This document shows, one piece after another, positions 13,101-22,700 of a DNA stretch of 64,000 nucleotides (positions within the stretch are counted from its first letter, which is position 1; every line of letters starts with the position of its first letter). The stretch is from Hyalella azteca (taxonomy: Eukaryota > Arthropoda > Malacostraca > Amphipoda > Hyalellidae): the NCBI RefSeq assembly GCF_000764305.2, contig NW_025946712.1:87126-151125 (forward strand), in the 5' to 3' direction. The position numbers and the translations under genes are program-made. A model generated the notes under the pieces. It was not told the origin of the DNA and did not search any database. It worked only from the letters and a program-made list of their open reading frames with translations.

Positions 13101-15518
13101 CTGCAGCGCTCCCTAAGGTGAAAATTTCGATACATGCATTAAAGTTATTAAAGTTACTGGTACAGTGGTACTTTTTCCGATTTGAAAGAAATTCGAAACA
13201 ACAGTCAGATAGATGAAAGTTACTATTTGTTACTCGATCTGTATTCCTTGAACATTTGAGCGTGAGTGGATAGTTCGCCAAAAGTATTGGCTGTTCAATG
13301 TATGTTTTATCCGATAAGCTACACGTATGGCAAGCCACGGGGAGGTTTTATCAAACTTCGTGAACTTACTTAACAATTTCATCGAAATGTTTAATATTTT
13401 AAAGCCCAATTTACGATTATCATTAACACGGGCACAACGTCAAAGCATTTCTCTCTAAAGCTCCACAAGCGACAAAAAATAATTAAATAAGTCATGTATT
13501 AATATTGTCAATTACACCAAGTAGCGACGTTAACCGATGATATCAACCTGGATCATAAGTTCAAATTCTAACACTACTGATAACCTTTCCTCTATAAGAA
13601 ATAATCTAATATTACGAACATTATACTTATTTTATTCTCAGGACCTATCGGACTTCTTGTCTGGCACGACGCCGGTGGTGTACATGAGTCTGGGCTCTAT
13701 TGCGCGCAGCAGCGCCATGCCCCAGGAGTACAAAGACATCTTCTTCAGCGCCTTCGCCAAGCTCCCCTACAAAGTCCTCTGGAAGTTCGAGGAAAAACCA
13801 CCCAAAAAGGCCAAAAATCTTTTCGTTCAAAGTTGGATGCCTCAACAGGACGTACTGGGTAGAAATAAGAGAATAAATTTGCATTAACAGTTCGCAAAAT
13901 GATGATGGAATATTTAAACTTTGAGGTTTTGAAAATAACATTCAAGTAAAATGTATGTATGCAAAGTGGGAAAAGTTTCTTGCAAGTTAGCAGTGAGTTT
14001 ACTGAAACATTGCTTGATGCTTTGAAGTTCAGAAACACCAAAAAGACCCATTGCCAAAAAGGGGAGGTGACCAAAATGCCAAACACCAAAAGACCCCCAA
14101 TAAATGATCGTCTATGTATGTGTATTAGTTTTTGAGATCAAGACATTATCAGGCTCTGTTACGAATTTAATTGAAAATTGCACCAACATGCATTGTAGCC
14201 CCTAACATTTTTCCCCTCAGCGCATCCTAATGTGAAGGTTTTCATATCACACTGCGGCTGGCTGGGGTCTCAGGAATCCCTGTACTTTGGTACGCCGATT
14301 CTTGGTCTACCGATTTTTGGTGACCAGCCTAAGAACGCCCTGGCTTTGGAGCACGCAGGGGTGGCTCGATCACTTGCCTGGGCTGACTTGAACGAGCAGC
14401 GACTGATGGATTCCATCACGGAGCTCATAGAGAACCCAAAGTAAACGAAAAAAGTAGTAACAATAGTCATCTTATCACGTTTCTGGTTGATACAGTTTCA
14501 CTTGCGTCTTTGACAGGGCAGGGTGGCCTAGTGGTTACAGTTCAGAGTACCAAGATTGGAGCAGAGAGGCGGGGTTCGATCCCAGCTCTGTGCGCCAGTT
14601 TCTGGTCAGAATCAGCAAGGAGGCCGGGCGGTTAAGCACAGCAGAATTGTAGCAGTGAGTAGCGAGTTTGAGACCGCAAAATGCTGTGAATGTTCTGCGA
14701 TGTTAAGAATCGGCGACAGGCCTACGGCCTACTAAACGCTGAAACCACTATTATTATTTATTATTATTATTTTTATAATATTATTCTGGTTATAGAACAC
14801 TTTTTGCACACATAATTCCTTAAAGCCGCTCCATGCCACGAAGAGAACCCTATGAGAACTAATGTGATTTTATAGCGATTTTTCCATTACTTGCCCGAAT
14901 ACTCGATGTTACCGCTATTATAATTCTTTTCTTAACGATGGTAATTTTTCAAGTACAGAAATAAGACGGCGAACAATTTTAGAGATGAAAGTTACTATTA
15001 ATAACTTTAGAGGATGCTTATAAAGCTTTTAATAAATAAACCATCATTCATTCATTTCGATTCAGGTATCGGGAGAAGGCTGAGAAAATTTCAGCGGCGA
15101 TGAAGGACCGTCCGCTGAGCGCCGTGGAGACGGCCGTGTACTATTTTGGATATAAAAGTTATTATTAATGACACTAGATGATGCCAATAAAGCTGTTCAT
15201 ACAGGAACCATCATTCATTCATTTCGATTCAGGTACCGGGAGAAGGCTGAGAAAATTTCAGCAGCGATGAAGGACCGTCCGCTGAGCGCCGTGGAGACGG
15301 CCGTGTACTGGACAGAGTACGTCATCCGCCACCAGGGGGCGGTGCACCTGCGCTCCCCTGAGCGTGACCTCACCTGGGTGCAATTGCTTCATCTCGACCT
15401 CCTGCTTCTCTTGCATGTCGCTCTTTATCTCGTCTATTTAATTATAAGCAAGTTATTGGCATTCTTCTGTGGAGGTAGTCGTAGCAAGGCCAAGAGGATG
15501 AAGGGGAAGAGGGACTGA
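10137..15518 (+). CDS. Ugt: UGT-C, complete UDP-glycosyltransferase (517 aa)
   Basis: This is a complete ER UDP-glycosyltransferase in seven coding exons: 10137-10316, 11040-11294, 12408-12638, 12953-13117, 13642-13858, 14221-14440 and 15233-15518. Together they make 1554 nt in frame, a usual UGT length. The start is the ATG next to the CCACCCACAG acceptor; the in-frame ATG at 10104 lies in the presumed intron. Signal peptide is residues 1-22, catalytic His43 lies in SSKSHR, and Asp140 in FDLIVIDALF. The donor-sugar signature is in exons 5-6 (WMPQQDVLG; ISHCGWLG; FGDQPKNA). HCGW is more like plant UGTs, and the other two copies have HCGL. A hydrophobic helix at about 474-502 anchors the protein. 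The tail KGKRD fits a KxKxx ER-retrieval signal. The donors of introns 2 and 3 (GTTCGT, GTTAGA) are weak. A broken copy of exon 7 precedes the real one. A tRNA-derived SINE lies in intron 6. Confidence 0.93.
11413..11456 (+). mobile_element. LINE 3'-end fragment in UGT-C intron 2
   Basis: This short piece (GGCCTATGTCTTCAACGCCG followed by ACACTTCTATTCTATTCTA) matches the 3' terminus of the LINE family seen at 16060-16267 and 41911-42317, including the ATTCT tail. It is heavily 5'-truncated. Confidence 0.7.
14513..14786 (+). mobile_element. tRNA-derived SINE in UGT-C intron 6
   Basis: An RNA polymerase III A box (TGGCCTAGTGG, 14524-14534) and B box (GGTTCGATCCC, 14573-14583) are spaced as in a tRNA. 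They are followed by a tRNA-unrelated body and an ATT-repeat tail ending near 14786. The 3' part contains GAATCGGCGACAGGCC, also present near the 3' end of the LINE at 29010-29350, so the SINE probably uses that LINE's machinery. A rearranged second copy lies at 45273-45421. Confidence 0.85.
15066..15142 (+). pseudogene. Partial duplicate of UGT-C exon 7
   Basis: These 77 bases repeat the first 77 bases of exon 7 with few differences, behind the same acceptor sequence (CATTCATTTCGATTCAG). The copy breaks at GTGTACT, where the full exon continues with GGACAG. The duplicated unit also includes the end of intron 6. If this acceptor were used, the frame would run on to VYYFGYKSYY and stop at once, before the membrane helix. 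No splice donor follows closely. It may be a relic or an alternative last exon. Confidence 0.85.
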
Positions 15519-15720
15519 GGCTTGAAAGGTTAATATGTTCATTCTGAGCTTGTATCATTGCATTTTCAAGTGCACGTCAAGTGCTTCATAATTAAGAAGA
15601 AGAGTAGAAATTCCCTTATATATCAGCAGTACTTTTATTATTTATTACATTTCAGCAGTATCCATTGAATTTTTGATCGGCCTCGCAATCGTATCTCAGC
15701 TGATGTTTTGTTTAGAAATC
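15070..15720 (+). repeat. Left arm of UGT-C/UGT-B inverted repeat
   Basis: Exon 7 of UGT-C, its 77-nt partial duplicate and about 200 bp of 3' flank reappear in reverse at 19003-19745. The exon is nearly identical. In the flank, blocks such as TTCATTCTGAGCTTG, AAGTGCACGTCAAGTG and GCTGATGTTTTGTTT match with indels between them. The arms are separated by about 3.3 kb. Confidence 0.8.
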
Positions 15721-16059
15721 GAAATCTTCTCATGTGCATTTCTTCTTCTCTTAATTGCATGTCGCCTCCTTCCTTTTTACTATCGTGCTATTATTAGGAT
15801 TTCAATTTTGCTTCAGAGAAAAAGGCTAACCGGTGCATTCCAAGAAGAAAAATGAGAAGTGAATGTCTTTGAATTAATATCCTTGTTAAATAATTTTTAT
15901 TCTTGTTCGAAAAGAGAGACAAACAAAATAAAATAATTGGATGTTCGAATAATTGATTGGATAATAACTGGATAAAAAATCATTTAGATAATAATAATTA
16001 TTTTTTATTCAATTTGGAAATAATTGGATAAAAAAATAATTTGGATGCTCGGTTCATAA

Positions 16060-16267
16060 ACAGGAGCATATGTTCAGTCTTAAAATGCCTAGCAAATTAC
16101 GGACCAGGCAATAAGTCCAGCAGCTATCTCAATCAATCGTCAGTTATGGAAAGATCGGGTTCCAAAGGCCGGATCCCTTGTGAATCAAGTCACGAAAAGT
16201 TCAAGAATCGGCAACAGGCCATGGGCCTATGTCTTCAACGCCGACACTTCTATTCTATTCTATTGAC
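16060..16267 (+). mobile_element. LINE 3' end, 5'-truncated
   Basis: This starts in the same sequence as the LINE insertion at 41911-42317 (AGGAGCATATGTTCAGTC). It runs through the shared 3' UTR (AAGAATCGGCAACAGGCC) and ends in an ATTCT microsatellite. Only the last codons of the reverse-transcriptase frame remain. Confidence 0.8.
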
Positions 16268-17124
16268 TACTCCCTACGCTGTGGGCTTTCAAACTGCCGC
16301 GGCGTTACCTGGACTCGTGTTGAAGAAAATATTGTGAGCTATAACAGGAAGCGCTCTCTTGATTAATTGAATTCTTGTTATGGTTAGTGGAAATGAAATA
16401 AATTATAGAATATTTTTCAGTCGTCAGCTCGCTGGTTCACCGCAGAGATTTTTTTTAAATTGTCTGTAAAATTAATTACTTCTTTTCGCTGAGTGAAAGC
16501 AGTGGATGTTCCAGGCATTTTATTTTTAAATAATTTCATAACATTTGTTCGAACATCAGTTCATGTTCTTACAGCAATAGAGTATTGAGACAAATTAGAT
16601 CTTAGATATTGAAAAAATTATACTAGTACGCGTGCACACACTAAGATTTTTGCTCATCAGATAGGAAATTTTCCCCCTGATTTTTTCATGCAACTCATCG
16701 ATTAGCAAAAATTTGACCTGTCGAGAAGAGAGCTGCAAGGTTCTGATAAAATTCTGGTCGGAATGGAGTCGCAAATGGTTCCGTCAGAAGACAGAACTGT
16801 CATGTGATCAAAACTTTGCCAGACACACTCGGGACGATTCAAACCTTTCGTGCATCAAACGACCTAGAGTCCTAGACCTTCTGAGGATTCGGTATGTGTT
16901 ATGTACCATACTCGTACCTTGGTTTCACCACATCTGTATTCGATCATAGATGTTTACATATTTTTTATAGAGACTGCCATTGATTCATTACTAATTTTGG
17001 ATTTTCTAATAGATAAAGTAAGCCAAAACCCTCATTTTAACGTAAATTTAATAATAATTTATGAAAACCCAAATGTTAGGCGGCTATTCTAAGCGCCACC
17101 TGGCTGATTACACATTTCTACATC

Positions 17125-17530
17125 AGGACAGGGATTCGTTGAGTAAGTACGTGAGGGATAAGTAAGATACTTCTTTCTATAGAACTTATCTTAATATGGG
17201 ATGGTTTTACATGCGAGATACTCTACGGGTATAGGCTAAGACGACGACAGTTAGGTCGGAGAAGCTTTAACGCGAACTACATGGCGGCGTACTTGTCAGT
17301 TACTGGGGGCCTTAGTAAGGTTCACAGCCTTTTTATAGAATCACGACTTCCGCCCACTACTGTGGTCTTGATCGCGTGATGTGTCACATGGTGCTGTTCA
17401 TGATGACACAGGTTTAGTACTTTTCCATCAATCTCTTCCAGGTCTAGTGAAAATTACGTCTCGATTACAGATGATTTATTTATAGAATATCATTATAATT
17501 AATAGAATGAGACGCCTGATTGACGCCGGA
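17125..17530 (+). repeat. Dispersed repeat, copy 2
   Basis: This is homologous, in reverse, to 4155-4525. Matching blocks include GAGGGATAAGTAAGA, a CTTAGTAAGGTTC-type segment, TCTTGATCGCGTGAT and TAGTACTTTTCCATCAATCT. No coding capacity or clear terminal repeats are visible. The class is unknown. Confidence 0.7.
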
Positions 17531-19002
17531 CACAAAAATTTCAATAAAACAGTTCAATGGATCCCTTCATTTTCAGACATCATTGAAGAGAACTTCGTAA
17601 TTAAATTCTGTTGGTGCGAGTATTCATCCTATTTGTATCAGTATTTTACTTAAACCAGTTAACCAAAAATTTAAAAGCAGAGACACGCCGAATAATTTCA
17701 ACTAATCTTCATTCAAGAGGTATCTGATTGTGTTTTTCAATTGGAGCTGATGAAGAAGCTCAGGTGGTCTCAGAAGAATTTCCGATGAATATAAAGTGGA
17801 TTTACTTGGCATTTTCGTTGCTTTTAAATTCTTGGTATTTAACTTCTTATTGTAAAAATTACCGCAACATAAAACTATATTTACTACAACAGCTATCTTC
17901 AAACACGGGCATTGCAATGTTACGAAACTTTTCAAGCCTCGAAAGTCGAACGCTGTTGAGAAGCCTTCACCGCCTTCGTTTGTTATTGAAAATGCAGGTT
18001 ATTTCGAGCAGTGTTATCAACACATTTGTAGCACTGAATGTTGTCAGCATAAGCATGAATTCTTTTATTTTTTATTTTGGGAATTCATCTCATGATGAGA
18101 ATTGTAATGCAATTTTTTTACATTTCATCGACTAATTATATTTAGCCTGATTGCTTCACATTCAGAATAAGGATCTTGCTTTATCAAGTGAAGCAAAATT
18201 TAGATCTCAGTCTCAGAGAGTGCAAGTAAATAAGTAGTTAATATAATATTAAAAAGATAAGAATAAAGTATTAGGAGCCACTACTACTACTAGCCACTAG
18301 AAGGGAGGAGTGGAATGAGCTAACTGTATCCTAAAGTAACTCATTTACCTCCCCATCATCATTATCGGCCCTCATCGGCAAGACCTCTTGGGTGGAAAAC
18401 CTGGCTATTATATTGACCAAGAATATTCCAATCCACCGCAAACAGAAATTTAGTTACAGAAGAAAAATATTCTTAAAGAAGTTGAAAGTAAATCATCGAG
18501 GAGGTTCAAACTAGCGATTGTATATTTTTAGCATAGGACATTAGTCCTCGATTGCACAGAGTGGAAACAAATAATTAGCAACGTGACAAATCATTAAAAA
18601 CCCAGATATCATTCTTAGCATTACTAGTCTCACTAATCTGAAACTAATCTACGTCCTTCATCAAGAAATGCTGAGTAACAAATTACATATTTTCGAACAT
18701 TCGAGTAATTTACTTACTTTTCAAACAATCACTTCAAACAGCGAGAGGCACATTTGCAATTATGCAGTTAATGAATATTGAATAATCATTAACTGGAACA
18801 TGAAATCAGCTGTCTGCAGGACAAGACTTTCAAAGACTACGTGCTGGTCCTAACCGGTTAAAATTTATTAGAATAACTAACATAATCACCTGATTTTATT
18901 TAGTGGTGGAAAATTTCTAGAACTGCGAGACAATAAAATACCACAACACATACTAACTTAAATTTTATAAAGATAAAGAATAGCGAATTGGTACACAAAA
19001 AT

Positions 19003-19745
19003 ATTTTGATTTCCAAACAAAACATCAGCGGCAAGATATTCCGATGGCGATCATAAATAACAATCAATGGATTCTGCTGAAGTCGCGGAAAAGTATCTTT
19101 ATGAAAATTTAACTTGCCAAACAAAAACTTCTTAATTTTATCACAATAAAGGGGAATTTTTCCTTTTCTTCTTACTTAATTAATTAAGAAACACTTGACG
19201 TGCACTTAAAAATTGCAATGATGCAAGCTCAGAATGAACATATTACTTAAATGGCAACGATTCATATTATTTGATACTGTGAGAATGGTCAAGCCTCAGT
19301 CCATCTTCCCCTTCATCTTCTTGGCCTTGCTACGACTACCTCCACAGAAGAATGCAAATAACTTGCTTATAATTAAATAGACGAGATAAAGAGCGACATG
19401 CAAGAGAAGCAGGAGGTCGAGATGAAGCAATTGCACCCAGGTGAGGTCACGCTCAGGGGAGCGCAGGTGCACCGCCCCCTGGTGGCGGATGACGTACTCT
19501 GTCCAGTACACGGCCGTCTCCACGGCGCTCAGCGGACGGTCCTTCATCGCTGCTGAAATTTTCTCAGCCTTCTCCCGGTACCTGAATCGAAATGAATGAA
19601 TGATGGTTCCTGTATGAACAGCTTTATTGGCATCATCTAGTGTCATTAATAATAACTTTTATATCCAAAATAGTACACGGCCGTCTCCACGGCGCTCAGC
19701 GGACGGTCCTTCATCGCTGCTGAAATTTTCTCAGCCTTCTCCCGG
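19003..19745 (-). repeat. Right arm of UGT-C/UGT-B inverted repeat
   Basis: This is the reverse counterpart of 15070-15720. It contains UGT-B exon 7, its broken 77-nt duplicate and a homologous but more diverged 3' flank. An extra insertion of about 40 bp follows the stop codon relative to the UGT-C side. Confidence 0.8.
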
Positions 19746-22700
19746 TACCTGAACAGAATATTATAAATGATATTTTATTAAGGTACACAAAACCGGGAAT
19801 AAATAAGTTGTGAGGAATGGGAACTGGACAAACCTGCTTTAGCACTTCTAACCAATTTTGACAAATTTCGTAACGTTAATGAAATTTTGACAGGATGTTC
19901 TCGGTACATGTCCCACAACATAATCTCAGACCTGAAACTTTAAAATAAAATCTAGAAATGAGTCATGAATGTATCATACATTGCGCCGAGGTTTCATTAA
20001 CTATTGCTTATCATCAGCATCAACTCTTCACAGGCAACGGCACGTTAGTCCCTTCAAGCTCTTACGTTGACGTCTCGATGAGATCCCTGATGGTGTCGAT
20101 AAGAAGCTGCTCGTTCAACTCAAGCCAGGAAAGTTTACGTGCAACTCCCGCACTCTCGAGCTCAACTGCGTTCTTGGGCTGGTCGCCAAACAACGGCAAG
20201 CCAATGATTGGTGTCCCGAAGTGCAGGGCCTCTTGAGCACCAAGCAGGCCGCAGTGCGAGATGAACACCTTCACGTTCGGGTGCGCTGTAAAATAAAATA
20301 CATCTTTCCGTGAAATTGAACTTGTGATGTATCAAGTTGCCTACAAATCCAACGGTGGGGAAATGCTCAAATACAATGAGATAAAATTCCCTATACTATC
20401 ACACCGTAATACCTAAGGTTCCTGCCAAGGGAAATCCGGTGAGAAAATCCCTTACAAAACATGATTAGAAAATGATCGGAATCCCATTACAACAAGAATT
20501 TAAATGAATCAGATCGTAAAACACTTATGCAAAACATACTAAATGACATAAGGCGATAACTCATGCTTTGAAGAACATGAAAATAAGACCGTGAAACACG
20601 TGAGAAGAGATCTAACTTGATAACTTTTGAAATCAACTCAGTGTTTGATCGTTCCAGAGTGATTAAAATTTCTATTCCATGTGACTACACCAAAATTGTT
20701 TTAACAAATTTCTCGCTGCAAACCTAAGATGTCCTGTTGAGGCATCCAACTTTGAACTAGGAGATTTTTCGCCGTTTTGGGTGGTTTTTCCTCAAACTTC
20801 CAGAGGACTTTGTAGGGGAGCTTGGCGAAGGCGCTGAAGAAGATGTCTTTGTACTCCTGGGGCATGGCGCTGCTGCGCGCCACGGAACCCAGACTCATGT
20901 ACACCACCGGCGTCGTACCAGACAAGAAGTCCGATAGGTCCTGGAAATACGACGGAAACGTTGAACGTTCCATGCAAAAAATCTGTGGGGACATCTATGA
21001 TGGACCTTTTATTATTATCAAAACGATTTATACTTAGTCATTACATCTTAAATAATAATAAGCTAGTAGGTAGCAAAAATCCAAACTGCTTCTGAATTCG
21101 CTTCTTTCTTCTTCCCTAGTTTATTTACCTGTAACCTTACTTCAGCCTTGTCTGCCAATATTTGGGGTAAGATCCTAAAAGCTCCTATTATATTCATCTT
21201 ATTTGTAATGTTTCATTTAATCCTGTAATTCTTATTAATTAGTCCTCAATATCATTTAGGCTGTTATTTCTTGAGGTGTGACAATTCCATTAAAACTCAA
21301 ATATATTCCACACTTGTGTTCAATTCCTGTATAAGAACCTTTCGCGTTTGACATTGCTGGTGGCGTTTCTAACTTAGCTAGTTATTAGTACCAATCGCGC
21401 TGCTAGAAATCCATGAACAGCAGAGCTCGTTTTGAGAAATGCAACCACAATTAATATCATTAAAACTTTTACATAAATCAAATTTTACTATAAAGTATTG
21501 GATGTTATTTGTTGTAACAGTTGCACACACCTGCTTATTTTAAAATGGATTAAAATTAGATTAAGACTGCTTGTAAAGGCTCTCCTCTCTGTTCCATTAA
21601 TTCACGTTGATATTCACATCTACTGCCATAGGTGAAAACATGATGAGGGAGTCTGGCCACGAACGAGAAGACACTGAGGAATTTCATCCCGACTAGAGGC
21701 TCAGTACGAATAACCAATTATTTTTAAAAATCAAAAATTTTTTTGCCGATCGAAAAATCCTTGTGACGCGCGTATCAACAGAACGAGAATACAGAGGCTC
21801 AGTAGTGATTAAATAAAAATAGATACAGAATAATTGTTTAGAAAAATGTTTGGTTTGCTAAGAAATGCAATTTAAAGATTGTATTAAATTAATTAGCCAT
21901 TTCATCGAGCGCAATTCACCTTAATGTTCACTTTTAGAATATTATCATGATAAATAATATAGAATAGAAGTGTCGGCACTGAAGAAATAGGCCCATGGCC
22001 TGTTGCCGATTCTTGTTCATAGAATATAATAGAAGTGTCGGCACTGAAGAAATAGGCCCATGGCCTGTTGCCGATTCTTGTAATTTTCGTGACTTGCCAA
22101 AAAAACAACACTCACTTTTGGCAGAGGCTTCGGCTCGACAATGTGCATCCCTCCAACCTCGACTTGATTGGGCAGCAGCGGTATAGGGAAGGGTGCGCTG
22201 AAGTGCGAGTTGATGAGAGTCAGGCTCAGATTGCGATGGATCTCCCGAATTGGAGGCAAGCTCGGGAAACGCTGGGAAATCTGGAAAGTTCCTGCTATTT
22301 ATGCTTTGAACCGATATCACAACTATACAACCAGAGTTTAGAAGAAAAAATATGAATTAAATCCAACAAATTATTTAAAGCTAACAACAAATAATAATTC
22401 ATTAAACTCAATGAATTAAAAAATATAACCCAGTACTCACTGCAGTGAGTGACAGAGAGCGCATTTTCTCGTCGACGAAAACGTGAAGTCACGGACGGAC
22501 ATACGGACATGGCGAGCACAATAGTGCATTTTTTCCATAAATGAGAAAATGCGCTAAAAATAATTTGTGTTACAATTTTAGATCGAAAAATGGCAGGATG
22601 GCCCAGGGTGATTCACGGATACTCCCCATTTTAAAGCCCCCCCCAAAAAATATAACTCAGTACTCACTGCAGTGAGTGACAGAGAGCGCATTTTTTCGTC

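Larger units (their letters stand above)
15519..19295. other. Convergent UGT-C/UGT-B spacer
   Basis: This is the region between the two stop codons. It holds inverted-repeat flanks, a LINE 3' fragment, a GGATAA-rich AT tract (about 15940-16045) and a dispersed repeat (17125-17530). AATAAA at 15927-15932 is a possible UGT-C poly(A) signal, and TTTATT at 18895-18900 is one for UGT-B on the minus strand. The open frame at 17728-18135 (135 aa, rather hydrophobic C-terminal half) resembles no family I can name. Confidence 0.6.

Noticed and set aside
17728..18135. 135-codon open frame between UGT-C and UGT-B, with hydrophobic stretches
   Set aside because: I considered a chemoreceptor fragment because of the hydrophobic C-terminal half, but no diagnostic motif is present, so I do not call it a gene.
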